Part shown: positions 17,928 to 27,041 of the stretch, one piece after another
Layout of the letters: each line of letters starts with the position of its first letter
Numbering within the stretch: position 1 is the first letter of the stretch
Assembly (NCBI GenBank): GCA_965178655.1
Contig: OZ238266.1
Location: forward strand, 1,426,001-1,490,000
Direction of reading: 5' to 3'
DNA: 64,000 nucleotides
Source of the DNA: GCA-2733415 sp965178655
GTDB lineage: Bacteria; Bacteroidota; Bacteroidia; Flavobacteriales; Flavobacteriaceae
Position numbers and translations under genes: made by a program
The notes under the pieces: generated by a model
What the model was told of the DNA's origin: nothing
Database searches by the model: none
The model's input: only the letters and a program-made list of their open reading frames with translations

Positions 17928-18410
17928 TTAATTAGTTAATATTTTTTTTAAGCGTTCTTTTATGCGTTTAATACGAACCCCTATATTATTAGCGTTTGTA
18001 CCAATTATACTCGCTATTTCTTGATAAGACTTTTCTTCGAGGTACAATAAAATTACTCCTCTATCAATTTCAGAAAGCTGTTTTATAGCAGCGTAAAGTT
18101 TGTTTAATGACTCGTCAGAAAAAGCATTACTTTCTACTAAAATTTCTTTAGGTAATGTGTCGGAAACTTTATGTTGTAGATTGTTCTTTTTTTTCTTTAA
18201 AAATGTTAGGCATACATTTAGTGATAAGCGGTATATCCAGGTAGACCATTCCGCTTGTCCTTTAAAATTATCCTTGCTTTTCCATATCTGTAGACAGACC
18301 TCCTGGTAGTAGTCTTCAAAATCTTCTTGAGTATTAGTATATGCTCTGCAAATTTTAATAATAATAGCTGCATAGGGTAAAATAGATGCTGTATAAAAAT
18401 CACTGCTCAC
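17928..18410 (-). CDS. ECF-type RNA polymerase sigma factor
   Basis: 160 residues, GTG start at 18410. Region 2 is DFEDYYQEVCLQIWKS, with the FKGQAEWSTWIYRLSLNVC promoter-melting segment. Region 4 is IDRGVILLYLEEKSYQEIA followed by the recognition helix NNIGVRIKRIKERLKK. It should direct transcription of a small stress or envelope regulon, probably under control of the membrane protein encoded 13 bp downstream. The pair interrupts the usual gldE-gldD neighbourhood on the opposite strand. Confidence 0.9.
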   Translation of the reverse strand: MSSDFYTASILPYAAIIIKICRAYTNTQEDFEDYYQEVCLQIWKSKDNFKGQAEWSTWIYRLSLNVCLTFLKKKKNNLQHKVSDTLPKEILVESNAFSDESLNKLYAAIKQLSEIDRGVILLYLEEKSYQEIASIIGTNANNIGVRIKRIKERLKKILTN

Positions 18411-18531
18411 GTTTGGTCTTTTCTTGTTTAGTGTCTCAAATTAAAAATTATTACACACATACTAATTTTTAATACCTCAAATTTTGGTTTACTCTTATTT
18501 AAATTAGTTACTCTGTTCTCTAAAATTCTTG

Positions 18532-18539
18532 TATTTTTG
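18532..18539 (+). promoter_or_regulatory. -7 box TATTTTTG
   Basis: Matches TAnnTTTG, followed by GCC, 30 bp upstream of the conserved gene at 18569. Confidence 0.65.
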
Positions 18540-18568
18540 CCAAATAAAATACTACAGACAGTATAGTT

Positions 18569-18925
18569 ATGGTGAGAGATGAAGAGTTAAAACAAAGATG
18601 GGATGAAGTGGTAAAAGTAGTTTCGGCTAAATTTGCAGAAGGCGACACCCTTGACCTGGATAGTATTATTTACCTTATAGGAATACAAGAATTAGGACAA
18701 TTACATCGAAAATTTAAAAAAGACGATAAAGTAAACCTAATGCATATTGCTATTTGTAAACTACTAGAGCCATATGGGTATTATACCTTTGATTTTGTAG
18801 ATGAAGATGGTTGGCCGCACTATAAAGCAGTAGAAGATCTACCGTTGTTAAAAGCAGGTGAGCAAACTGTTTTAATGAAGGAAGCTGTAGTAACTTACTT
18901 TTTAGAGAAAAAAATAATAGCATAA
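18569..18925 (+). CDS. Conserved hypothetical protein upstream of pheS
   Basis: 118 residues, acidic, predicted soluble and helical with no signal peptide. Patterns include RWDEVVKVVSAKF, YLIGIQELGQLHRKF and HIAICKLLEPYGYYTF. It looks like a small cytosolic Bacteroidota family; I do not recognise a named domain. It has its own promoter and pheS, also with its own box, starts 58 bp downstream. Confidence 0.75.
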   Translation: MVRDEELKQRWDEVVKVVSAKFAEGDTLDLDSIIYLIGIQELGQLHRKFKKDDKVNLMHIAICKLLEPYGYYTFDFVDEDGWPHYKAVEDLPLLKAGEQTVLMKEAVVTYFLEKKIIA

Positions 18926-18937
18926 AAATTATTAGTG

Positions 18938-18945
18938 TAGTTTTG
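18938..18945 (+). promoter_or_regulatory. -7 box TAGTTTTG of pheS-gldD
   Basis: Matches TAnnTTTG and lies 38 bp before the pheS start. Confidence 0.6.
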
Positions 18946-18983
18946 CTATGCAAATAAGGTGATGATTTACAAACAAGAATGTA

Positions 18984-20003
18984 ATGATAGATAAGATTAA
19001 AGAAATTATTAAAGAAGTTGAGTCGTTTACAGCGAATACAGCAGAAGATATAGAGGTATTTAGAATTAAATACCTAGGAAAAAAAGGCGTGCTTAATGAT
19101 TTGTTTGCTGCATTTAAAAACGTGCCAAATGAAGAGAAAAAAGCATTCGGACAAGCTATAAATCAATTAAAGTCAGCTACTCAAAATAAAGTAAGTACTT
19201 TAAAAGAGTCATTGGCATCTGCAGTAGAAGAGCAAGGGGTTTATGGCGATTTATCACGCCCTGCAGCACCACTAAACATAGGGTCAAGACACCCGGTTTC
19301 ATTGGTAAAAAATCAAATCATCGACATTTTTGCAAACATTGGATTTAATGTGTCTGAAGGACCAGAAATAGAAGATGATTGGCATAACTTTACGGCATTA
19401 AATTTACCAGAATATCACCCTGCACGTGATATGCAAGACACCTTTTTTATACAAACAAATCCAGATGTATTACTACGTACGCATACCAGTTCGGTACAAG
19501 TGCGTTATATGGAAGATAACAAGCCGCCAATACGAACCATATCGCCAGGACGTGTATTTAGAAATGAAGCCATATCCTCAAGATCGCATTGTATATTTCA
19601 TCAGGTAGAAGGTTTGTATATTGATAAAGATGTGTCGTTTGCAGACTTAAAGCAGACATTGTTATACTTTACAAAAGAGATGTTTGGAAAGTCTAAAATA
19701 AGATTACGTCCATCATATTTCCCGTTTACAGAGCCAAGTGCAGAAGTAGATATTTATTGGGGGTTAAAAACCGAAACAGACTACAGAATAACTAAAGGTA
19801 CCGGATGGTTAGAGATAGGTGGTTGCGGAATGGTAGATCCTAACGTATTAAAAAACTGTGGTATTGACCCTAAAGAATATTCAGGATTTGCTTTTGGTGT
19901 TGGAGTAGAACGTATTGCAATGTTGCTACACCAGATAGGAGATATTAGAATGTTTTATGAAAATGATGTGCGCTTCTTAGAGCAATTTAAATCGTCATTC
20001 TAA
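18984..20003 (+). CDS. pheS: Phenylalanyl-tRNA synthetase alpha subunit
   Basis: 339 residues. An N-terminal coiled coil (about 1-85) that contacts tRNA is followed by the class II catalytic domain: motif 2 is SPGRVFRNEAISSRSH, the FHQVEGLYID Phe-site motif is next, and motif 3 is GFAFGVGVERIAMLLHQIGD. With PheT (not in this window) it charges tRNA-Phe. gldD begins 13 bp after the stop. Confidence 0.97.
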   Translation: MIDKIKEIIKEVESFTANTAEDIEVFRIKYLGKKGVLNDLFAAFKNVPNEEKKAFGQAINQLKSATQNKVSTLKESLASAVEEQGVYGDLSRPAAPLNIGSRHPVSLVKNQIIDIFANIGFNVSEGPEIEDDWHNFTALNLPEYHPARDMQDTFFIQTNPDVLLRTHTSSVQVRYMEDNKPPIRTISPGRVFRNEAISSRSHCIFHQVEGLYIDKDVSFADLKQTLLYFTKEMFGKSKIRLRPSYFPFTEPSAEVDIYWGLKTETDYRITKGTGWLEIGGCGMVDPNVLKNCGIDPKEYSGFAFGVGVERIAMLLHQIGDIRMFYENDVRFLEQFKSSF

Positions 20004-20016
20004 ACAAGAACAATTT

Positions 20017-20589
20017 ATGTGTTTCAGGAAAATAAACATAGTGCTTTTAATAATTGGAACGCTGGTAATGTCTTCTTGTACGGAAGACAGCACTCCAAAA
20101 CCGAAAGGATACTTAAGTTTAGAGTACCCAGAAGCACAATATATGCCTGTTGCAATAGATTGTCCGTACTCATTTAAAAAAAACACGAATACTAGTGTTG
20201 AGATGCCTAAAACAAAACAATTTTGTTGGGTAAATGTTAAGTATCCGGATCTTAAAGGAACGCTACATCTTACCTATAGGAAGGTAGATGGTAACTTAAA
20301 TACTTTATTAAAAGACGCTCAAAATATTACTCAGCAACATACTATAAAAGCAGAAGGGATTTCAAGTATTCCGTATGAAAATAGCGAGCAAGACGCATAT
20401 GGAATGGTATATGAAATAGAAGGAAATGCAGCATCTCCACTGCAGTTTTATGTTACCAATAAAACAGAGCATTTTTTATCTGGAGCGGTATATTTTAATG
20501 TTAAACCAAATTACGACTCTATTCTTCCGGCGGTAGAATATCTAAAAAAAGATATTAAAATTCTAATGGAAAGTATGGCGTGGAAATAA
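20017..20589 (+). CDS. gldD: Gliding motility lipoprotein GldD
   Basis: 190 residues. The signal sequence ends in a lipobox (LVMSSC; lipidated Cys about residue 21). The body contains GYLSLEYPEAQYMP, CPYSFKKN, FCWVNVKYPDLKGTLHLTY and HFLSGAVYFNV, characteristic of GldD. It is essential for T9SS-dependent gliding and sits in the cell envelope. Co-transcribed with pheS (13-bp gap). In many flavobacteria it adjoins gldE; here it is displaced by about 2.8 kb. Confidence 0.9.
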   Translation: MCFRKINIVLLIIGTLVMSSCTEDSTPKPKGYLSLEYPEAQYMPVAIDCPYSFKKNTNTSVEMPKTKQFCWVNVKYPDLKGTLHLTYRKVDGNLNTLLKDAQNITQQHTIKAEGISSIPYENSEQDAYGMVYEIEGNAASPLQFYVTNKTEHFLSGAVYFNVKPNYDSILPAVEYLKKDIKILMESMAWK

Positions 20590-20637
20590 CAGTAATTAAA
20601 TACTGAGCAGATAAAAAAACAATTTATCAGGATAATT

Positions 20638-20667
20638 AAAAAGCGACCTTATTAGGTCGCTTTTTTT
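20638..20667 (+). terminator. Intrinsic terminator after gldD
   Basis: AAAAAGCGACCT and AGGTCGCTTTTTT around a TATT-type loop, with a seven-T tail. Confidence 0.92.
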
Positions 20668-20670
20668 ATG

Positions 20671-20678
20671 TAGTTTTG
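20671..20678 (+). promoter_or_regulatory. -7 box TAGTTTTG 5 bp before the next start codon
   Basis: Matches TAnnTTTG and ends at 20678; the ATG is at 20684. It immediately follows the gldD terminator. The predicted start point falls at or next to the ATG, so the message would be leaderless. Confidence 0.6.
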
Positions 20679-20683
20679 AGGTT

Positions 20684-21256
20684 ATGGAACAGATACAACT
20701 CTTTTTTGAATTAGGCCTAACACACGTGTTAGATATTAACGGATATGATCATATTCTGTTTTTAGTGGTTTTGGCAGCACCTTATCTTTTTTCAAGCTGG
20801 AAAAAAATCTTGCTTTTGGTAACAGTATTTACTTTAGGACATACGGTGGCCTTAATTCTATCAACCTATGGTGTGGTTAGTGTAAAAAGTAGTTTTGTAG
20901 AGTTTTTAATTCCAATTACAATCATTATTACAGCAATATTTAATATTATAAGCTCAGGAAAAACGTTACCTCAAACAAAATTAGGGGTGTTATTTTTTAT
21001 TACACTATTCTTTGGATTGATACACGGGTTAGGGTTTTCAAATTACTTTAGAATGATAGCAAGTGCTTCAGAATATAAAGCCTTGCCGCTAACCTTCTTT
21101 GCTCTAGGAGTAGAAGTTGCTCAAATAGTAGTAGTGTTACTAGTATTACTATTAGGTAGTGTTTTACAAGGTGTATTAGGGGTGTCTAAAAAAAATTGGG
21201 TGTTGGTTGTCTCGTCAATAATGCTTGGAATGGCACTAACAATGGTTTTAAAATAA
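20684..21256 (+). CDS. HupE/UreJ-family membrane protein
   Basis: 190 residues with about six membrane helices. Histidine motifs in helices match the HupE/UreJ_2 family: THVLDINGYDHILFLVVL at the N-terminus, LGHTVALIL near 58 and GLIHGLGFSNYF near 110. Some HupE/UreJ proteins carry nickel, but no hydrogenase or urease genes are seen here, so the metal is unknown. The dCMP deaminase gene starts 6 bp downstream, indicating one operon. Confidence 0.8.
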   Translation: MEQIQLFFELGLTHVLDINGYDHILFLVVLAAPYLFSSWKKILLLVTVFTLGHTVALILSTYGVVSVKSSFVEFLIPITIIITAIFNIISSGKTLPQTKLGVLFFITLFFGLIHGLGFSNYFRMIASASEYKALPLTFFALGVEVAQIVVVLLVLLLGSVLQGVLGVSKKNWVLVVSSIMLGMALTMVLK

Positions 21257-21262
21257 AGCAAA

Positions 21263-21688
21263 ATGTCAGCAATAAAACAATTACGATACGATAAGGCTTA
21301 TTTGCGAATGGCTAGCGAATGGGCTAAGCTATCGCACTGTATTAGAAAACAAGTAGGTGCTATAATAGTAAAGGATAGGATGATTATTTCCGACGGTTAT
21401 AATGGTGCGCCAACTGGGTTTGATAACTATTGCGAAGATGATGCTGGATATACCAAATGGTACGTATTACATGCCGAAGCAAATGCCATACTAAAAGTAG
21501 CGGCATCTACACAATCATGCCAAGGGGCAACCTTGTATATAACACTGTCTCCTTGTAAGGAGTGTAGTAAACTAGTACACCAAGCAGGAATTACCCGCGT
21601 AGTGTATAAAGATGCTTATAAAGATGACTCAGGAATAAGATTCTTGGAAAAAGCAGGCGTGGAAGTTTGTTACTTGCCTGAAGAGTAA
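21263..21688 (+). CDS. dCMP/cytidine deaminase-family protein
   Basis: 141 residues. The zinc-dependent deaminase signature is present: HAEANAIL with the catalytic Glu, then SPCKECSKLVHQAG with the two Cys ligands. An upstream GYNGAPTGFDNYCEDD matches dCMP deaminases (substrate and extra zinc region), which make dUMP for dTMP synthesis. Assignment as dCMP deaminase rather than a generic CMP/dCMP family enzyme is likely. Confidence 0.9.
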   Translation: MSAIKQLRYDKAYLRMASEWAKLSHCIRKQVGAIIVKDRMIISDGYNGAPTGFDNYCEDDAGYTKWYVLHAEANAILKVAASTQSCQGATLYITLSPCKECSKLVHQAGITRVVYKDAYKDDSGIRFLEKAGVEVCYLPEE

Positions 21689-21695
21689 CAGAAAC

Positions 21696-21890
21696 TTAGT
21701 CTTGTTTCTGTTCAATCTTCTTAGAAACCATAAAAACGACTAAAAGTATAACTGCAATTAATGCTGCAATAATCTCGATTAATGCGAGTTTACTTTCGCC
21801 CTCTAAAAGCGCGTTAAAATCTATTTTAGTACTGTTAAAAGCAATTAATGCTACTATGATAACCCCTAAAATGCTACTTGCTATTTTCAT
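21696..21890 (-). CDS. Small two-helix membrane protein
   Basis: 64 residues: a first hydrophobic segment (ASSILGVIIVALIAFNS), a short loop, a second (ALIEIIAALIAVILLVVFMV) and a KKIEQKQD tail. No known domain. It lies 30 bp downstream of marC on the same strand and may be co-expressed. Convergent with the deaminase gene, with only 7 bp between their ends. Confidence 0.6.
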   Translation of the reverse strand: MKIASSILGVIIVALIAFNSTKIDFNALLEGESKLALIEIIAALIAVILLVVFMVSKKIEQKQD

Positions 21891-21920
21891 GTATTTTGTT
21901 TTTAAAAGTGCTAATATGTT

Positions 21921-22505
21921 TTAGTAAAAAATACTTTTTACTCCAGAGGTGAATAGTTTTACTGCAATAGATAATAAAATAATACCAAAAACCTTTTCAA
22001 TTATTGCAATACCGCTTTTTCCAAGCTTTCGTTCAAACCAGCCACTCATTTTAAGTACTAGAAATACAAAAGCAATATTTAAAACAATAGCAATGGCAAT
22101 GTTGGTAGATTCGTATTCTGCACGAAGCGACAATATAGAAGTCATACTACCAGCCCCAGCAATCATTGGGAATGCTAGTGGTACAATAGAAGCTGTTTTT
22201 ACGGTGTTTTCGTCTTCCCTAAAAAACTTTATGCCTAAGACCATTTCTAGAGCCATAAAAAACAGTATAAACGAACCCGCAATACCAAAAGAAGCGGCAT
22301 CAATACCAATAAATGCGAGTAATTTTTCACCTAAAAATAAAAATAAAAGCATTATTCCACCAGCAACAAAAGAGGCTTTTCCGCTTTCAAGAGAACCTCC
22401 TGCGGCGGCTTTTAGTTTTACTACAATTGGTAAAGAACCTACGATGTCTATAACCGCAAATAAAATCATACTTGCCTTAGCAATTTCTATAAAATCGATA
22501 TTCAT
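21921..22505 (-). CDS. MarC family integral membrane protein
   Basis: 194 residues with about six membrane helices. The FAVIDIVGSLPIVV opening, FLFLGEKLLAFIGI and the PLAFPMIAGAGSMTSIL motif are typical of MarC/UPF0056. The family has no established transport activity despite the old 'multiple antibiotic resistance' name. Divergent from the DUF3109 gene. Confidence 0.88.
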   Translation of the reverse strand: MNIDFIEIAKASMILFAVIDIVGSLPIVVKLKAAAGGSLESGKASFVAGGIMLLFLFLGEKLLAFIGIDAASFGIAGSFILFFMALEMVLGIKFFREDENTVKTASIVPLAFPMIAGAGSMTSILSLRAEYESTNIAIAIVLNIAFVFLVLKMSGWFERKLGKSGIAIIEKVFGIILLSIAVKLFTSGVKSIFY

Positions 22506-22620
22506 AACATATTATTTTGCTGCAAAATTAGACTATAAAAATTAATTATCTGACATAAAACCACTAAAAGCATTACTTTTGCTGAAAATTCTGAGGTGTA
22601 CTCTGTAAAAATAACGCAAA

Positions 22621-23190
22621 ATGTTTCAAATAGGAAAAACAATTGTTTCTGAAGATATTCTTGATAAAGAATTTGTCTGCAATCTAGCAGCTTGTAAAGG
22701 AGAGTGTTGTGTTGCTGGAGACGCAGGGGCGCCTTTAGATAAAGATGAGGTTCAGCAATTGGAGACAATATATCCTAAAGTAAAGCCCTTTTTAAGAAAA
22801 GAAGGGATTGCTTCAATTGAAAGCCAAGGCACATCAATAACTACAGAAAATGGCGCGTTAGAAACACCATTGGTTAACAACAAAGAATGTGCGTATGTTA
22901 TTTTTGATGACAAAGATACTGCTCTTTGCGGTATTGAATCGGCGTATTTAGCAGGAGAAATTACATGGAAAAAACCAATATCATGTAGCCTCTATCCTAT
23001 TAGAGTGCAGGAGTATAGTTCCTTTGCTGCAGTAAATTACCATAGCTGGTCGATTTGTAATGATGCCTGTGCTTTAGGCGCAGAATTAAAAGTGCCTACC
23101 TATAAGTTTTTACGTGAACCATTGGTTGCAAAATTTGGTGAAAACTGGTATGCAGAACTTGAAAAAATTGCAGCACAACATAAAAAGTAA
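22621..23190 (+). CDS. DUF3109 family Cys-rich protein
   Basis: 189 residues. The conserved cysteines are in CNLAACKGECCV near residue 20, ALCGIE near 100, SCSLYPIR near 122 and WSICNDAC near 142, the spacing expected for DUF3109. They could bind a metal or Fe-S cluster, but the function is uncharacterised. No signal peptide. Own transcription unit upstream of nrdB. Confidence 0.85.
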   Translation: MFQIGKTIVSEDILDKEFVCNLAACKGECCVAGDAGAPLDKDEVQQLETIYPKVKPFLRKEGIASIESQGTSITTENGALETPLVNNKECAYVIFDDKDTALCGIESAYLAGEITWKKPISCSLYPIRVQEYSSFAAVNYHSWSICNDACALGAELKVPTYKFLREPLVAKFGENWYAELEKIAAQHKK

Positions 23191-23413
23191 ATTCTTTGTT
23201 CGGTATCTTTTATCCGATAAAAGACAAGGCTAATTAGTTGAAAACCAACACTAAAAACCAAAATTACTCCTAACGCTAATAAACACAGCGCTTTAGCAAA
23301 TTGTTAAAAACTTGTTGAAAAGCTATGTGTGTTTTTTTGCTATTTATTTGTCATGTTTTCCAATATTTGTAGGACATAAAAAAACACCCTAATCGTTAAT
23401 AATTTAGTAGAAA
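23191..23413 (+). promoter_or_regulatory. Leader/promoter region of nrdBA
   Basis: 223 bp without a gene. A dyad TCTTTTAT-CCG-ATAAAAGA sits at 23206-23224, just after the DUF3109 stop, with no T tail. A T-rich stretch ends at about 23345. AATATTTG near 23363 resembles a -7 box with the first T missing. No NrdR-box pair could be recognised with confidence. Confidence 0.4.
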
Positions 23414-24394
23414 ATGTCGTCAGCAGTAGAGCCAATATTAAAAGAAAATAAAGATAGATTTGTAATTTTCCCTATCAAACATCATGATATATGGGAGATG
23501 TACAAGCAACAAGAGGCTAGTATTTGGACTGCTGAAGAGATTGATTTACACCAAGATTTAACGGATTGGAATGATAAATTAACCGATGATGAGCGTTATT
23601 TTATAAAGCATATTCTTGCGTTTTTTGCAGCTTCAGACGGGATTGTAAACGAAAACTTAGCAGAGAACTTTGTAAATGAAGTGCAATATGCAGAAGCAAA
23701 ATTTTTCTATGGTTTTCAGATTATGATGGAAAATATTCATTCTGAAACATACTCTCTATTAATAGATACCTATGTAAAAGATGAAGAAGAGAAAGATAAG
23801 CTGTTTAGAGCTATAGAGGTGTTTCCTGCTATTAAAGAAAAAGCAGAATGGGCATTAAAATGGATTGAATCTCCAAGTTTTGCAGAGCGTTTAATTGCGT
23901 TTGCAGCTGTTGAAGGAATTTTCTTTTCAGGATCTTTCTGTGCTATTTTCTGGTTAAAGAAAAGAGGATTATTACCGGGATTAACTTTCTCAAACGAGTT
24001 AATTTCTCGTGATGAAGGTTTGCACTGTGATTTTGCAGTACACCTACACAATCATCACCTAATTAATAAAGTGCCAAAAGAGCGTATTAAAGATATTATT
24101 ACAAATGCCCTAGATATTGAGCGTTCATTTATTACAGAATCACTACCAGTTAGTCTAATTGGTATGAACTCTAAATTAATGATTCAATACTTAGAATATG
24201 TAGCCGACAGATTATTAGTAGAGCTACAGTGTGAAAAAGTATATGGCTCATCAAACCCGTTTGATTTCATGGACATGATCTCATTACAAGGAAAAACAAA
24301 CTTCTTTGAAAAAAGAGTTTCAGAATACCAAAAAGCAGGAGTGCTAAATAAAGAAGAAGGTAGTACGAAAATTAGTTTCGACGAAGACTTCTAA
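23414..24394 (+). CDS. nrdB: Ribonucleotide reductase small (beta) subunit
   Basis: 326 residues, class Ia-type R2. Di-iron ligands and the radical Tyr are visible in MMENIHSETYSLL (E, H, then Tyr) and in ISRDEGLHCDFAVHL (E..H); an earlier YFIKHILAFFAASDG helix matches the fold. It generates the tyrosyl radical used by NrdA to make dNTPs. Gene order nrdB-nrdA with a 167-bp gap containing a hairpin. Confidence 0.96.
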   Translation: MSSAVEPILKENKDRFVIFPIKHHDIWEMYKQQEASIWTAEEIDLHQDLTDWNDKLTDDERYFIKHILAFFAASDGIVNENLAENFVNEVQYAEAKFFYGFQIMMENIHSETYSLLIDTYVKDEEEKDKLFRAIEVFPAIKEKAEWALKWIESPSFAERLIAFAAVEGIFFSGSFCAIFWLKKRGLLPGLTFSNELISRDEGLHCDFAVHLHNHHLINKVPKERIKDIITNALDIERSFITESLPVSLIGMNSKLMIQYLEYVADRLLVELQCEKVYGSSNPFDFMDMISLQGKTNFFEKRVSEYQKAGVLNKEEGSTKISFDEDF

Positions 24395-24406
24395 ATAAAT
24401 ACTCAC

Positions 24407-24428
24407 ACCAATTTAATGTTAAATTGGT
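24407..24428 (+). promoter_or_regulatory. Hairpin in the nrdB-nrdA intercistronic gap
   Basis: ACCAATTTA and TAAATTGGT form a perfect 9-bp stem with an ATGT loop. No T run follows, so it is more likely an mRNA stability or processing element than a terminator. Confidence 0.5.
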
Positions 24429-24561
24429 ATAAAGCCCCGCTGTAAATACAGCAATACATTAAACAAAATATATAGACTAAATTAATTATAGTCAAAAACC
24501 ATTAATATAATATTAAATGGAAGGGATTCCTTTCTTTTAAAAGCACTAAAAAATAAACAGT

Positions 24562-27018
24562 ATGTACGTAGTAAAAAGAGACGGAGAGAGACAACCAATA
24601 ATGTTTGATAAAATTACAGCACGAGTAAAAAAACTGTGTTATGAATTAAATGAATTGGTAGATCCGGTAAAAGTTGCTATGAAAGTAATTGAAGGGTTGT
24701 ATGATGGGGTAACCACATCAGAACTAGATAACCTTGCTGCAGAACAAGCGGCTACCATGACTACAGCGCATCCAGATTATGCAAAATTGGCTGCACGTAT
24801 TTCTATTTCTAACTTACACAAAAACACAAAAAAGTCGTTTTCAGAAACAATGACGGATTTGTATACTTATGTAAATCCACGTACAGAAAAGTTATCGCCA
24901 TTATTATCAGAAGAAGTATATAATGTAATACAAGAAAATAAAAACCGTTTAGACGCTGCTATTATTTATAACAGAGACTTTAACTACGATTATTTCGGGT
25001 TTAAAACCTTAGAGCGTTCGTACTTAATGAAGTTAAACGGACAAATTGTAGAGCGCCCACAACACATGTTAATGCGTGTGTCTGTAGGAATACATATTAA
25101 CGATCTAGACGCGGCTATAGAAACGTATAACTTAATGTCTAAAAAGTTCTTTACGCACGCAACACCAACATTATTTAACTCAGGTACGCCAAAACCACAA
25201 ATGTCGTCATGTTTCTTGTTAACTATGAAAGACGATAGTATTGATGGTATTTATGACACCCTAAAACAAACAGCTAAAATATCGCAGTCTGCAGGAGGAA
25301 TAGGTTTATCTATCCATAACATTAGAGCAACAGGTTCATACATTGCAGGAACAAATGGTACCTCAAACGGAATTGTACCTATGCTACGTGTGTATAATGA
25401 TACCGCTCGTTATGTAGATCAAGGTGGTGGAAAACGTAAAGGATCATTTGCAATTTATATGGAACCATGGCATGCAGATATCTTTGATTTCTTAGATTTA
25501 AAAAAGAACCACGGTAAAGAAGAAATGCGTGCAAGAGACTTGTTTTACGCTATGTGGATGTCAGATTTATTCATGAAACGTGTACAAGACGATGCAGAGT
25601 GGACCTTAATGTGTCCGCATGAGTGTCCAGGATTGTATGATGTATATGGTGAAGAGTTTGAAACAATGTACACCAATTATGAAGCAGCAGGAAAAGGAAG
25701 AAAAACAATTAAGGCACGTGAACTTTGGGAAAAAATATTAGAATCTCAAATAGAAACAGGTACGCCATACATGTTGTATAAAGATGCAGCAAACCAAAAA
25801 TCAAACCAGAAAAATTTAGGTACTATTCGTTCATCGAATTTATGTACAGAGATTATGGAATACACGTCTCCTGATGAGGTTGCTGTGTGTAACTTAGCCT
25901 CTATTGCCTTGCCAATGTTTGTAAAAGATGGCGAGTATGACCACCAGCACTTATATGAAGTAACTAAGCGAGTAACAAGAAACTTAGATACTGTAATTGA
26001 TAGAAATTACTATCCAGTAAAAGAAGCTGAAAACTCTAACTTCCGTCACCGTCCGGTTGGTTTAGGGGTACAAGGTTTAGCGGATACATTTATTAAATTA
26101 CGTTTACCATTTACATCAGAAGCAGCTAAAAAACTAAATAAAGAAATTTTTGAAACTATTTATTTTGCGGCAGTAACAGCCTCAATGGAAATCGCTTCAG
26201 AAAAAGGTGCTTACTCTACATTTGAAGGCTCTCCTATGTCAAAAGGAGAGTTTCAATACAACATGTGGGGTGTTAAAGATACCGAGTTAAGCGGTAGATG
26301 GGACTGGGAGTCACTACGTAAAGAAGTGATGACTAATGGGGTGAGAAACTCACTATTAATGGCGCCAATGCCAACAGCATCTACGTCTCAGATACTAGGT
26401 AACAATGAGTGCTTTGAACCATACACCTCAAATATTTATACCCGTCGTGTATTATCTGGAGAGTTTATTATTGTAAACAAACACCTATTAGAAGATTTAG
26501 TAGAATTAGGACTTTGGAATGAAGACTTAAAAGTCGCTATTATGCGTGCTAATGGTTCTATTCAGCATATTGATAATATTCCACAAGACATTAAAGACTT
26601 GTATAAAACAGTATGGGAGCTAAGTATGAAAGACATTATTGATATGTCTCGTGATAGAGGATTCTTTATAGACCAATCACAATCTTTAAACTTGTTTATG
26701 GAAGGTGCTACCATGGCTAAATTAACATCAATGCATTTCTACGCTTGGAAATCAGGACTAAAAACAGGAATGTATTATCTAAGAACAAAATCTGCTGTAG
26801 ATGCTAAAAAATTCTCTTTAGATGTCGAGAAAAAAGCGGCACCTATTGTAGCAGAAGTTGAGGTTGCACAAGCAGAACGCTTAGTACAAAAACGTAAGGA
26901 AGTAGTACAAGCTGCAAACACAACAGAAGCAGAAGCTATTTCTCCAGAAGAATTTCAGAAAATGATTGCCCAAGCAAAAGAAGGGCAAGGAGATGACTGC
27001 CTAATGTGCGGATCATAG
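24562..27018 (+). CDS. nrdA: Ribonucleotide reductase large (alpha) subunit
   Basis: 818 residues. An N-terminal ATP-cone (about 1-90, MYVVKRDGERQPIMFDKITARV) gives allosteric activity control. The catalytic domain shows TPKPQMSSCFLL, the SSNLCTEIMEYTS active-site motif with Cys and Glu, and MPTASTSQILGNNECFEPYTSN. The extreme C-terminus CLMCGS is the redox-relay Cys pair reduced by thioredoxin or glutaredoxin. It makes dNDPs with NrdB. A terminator follows. Confidence 0.97.
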   Translation: MYVVKRDGERQPIMFDKITARVKKLCYELNELVDPVKVAMKVIEGLYDGVTTSELDNLAAEQAATMTTAHPDYAKLAARISISNLHKNTKKSFSETMTDLYTYVNPRTEKLSPLLSEEVYNVIQENKNRLDAAIIYNRDFNYDYFGFKTLERSYLMKLNGQIVERPQHMLMRVSVGIHINDLDAAIETYNLMSKKFFTHATPTLFNSGTPKPQMSSCFLLTMKDDSIDGIYDTLKQTAKISQSAGGIGLSIHNIRATGSYIAGTNGTSNGIVPMLRVYNDTARYVDQGGGKRKGSFAIYMEPWHADIFDFLDLKKNHGKEEMRARDLFYAMWMSDLFMKRVQDDAEWTLMCPHECPGLYDVYGEEFETMYTNYEAAGKGRKTIKARELWEKILESQIETGTPYMLYKDAANQKSNQKNLGTIRSSNLCTEIMEYTSPDEVAVCNLASIALPMFVKDGEYDHQHLYEVTKRVTRNLDTVIDRNYYPVKEAENSNFRHRPVGLGVQGLADTFIKLRLPFTSEAAKKLNKEIFETIYFAAVTASMEIASEKGAYSTFEGSPMSKGEFQYNMWGVKDTELSGRWDWESLRKEVMTNGVRNSLLMAPMPTASTSQILGNNECFEPYTSNIYTRRVLSGEFIIVNKHLLEDLVELGLWNEDLKVAIMRANGSIQHIDNIPQDIKDLYKTVWELSMKDIIDMSRDRGFFIDQSQSLNLFMEGATMAKLTSMHFYAWKSGLKTGMYYLRTKSAVDAKKFSLDVEKKAAPIVAEVEVAQAERLVQKRKEVVQAANTTEAEAISPEEFQKMIAQAKEGQGDDCLMCGS

Positions 27019-27041
27019 TCTGACTAATATATTGTTATACA

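Noticed and set aside
21949..22545. 198-codon open frame antisense to marC
   Set aside because: The marC reading has clear family motifs and helices; the antisense product is low-complexity Ile/Ser/Asn-rich sequence with no recognisable features.
23206..23224. Dyad TCTTTTAT-CCG-ATAAAAGA as another copy of the norC/ric stem-loop
   Set aside because: The core and loop differ, there is no -7 box or TGA-N6-TCA at the required spacing, and it directly follows a stop codon.
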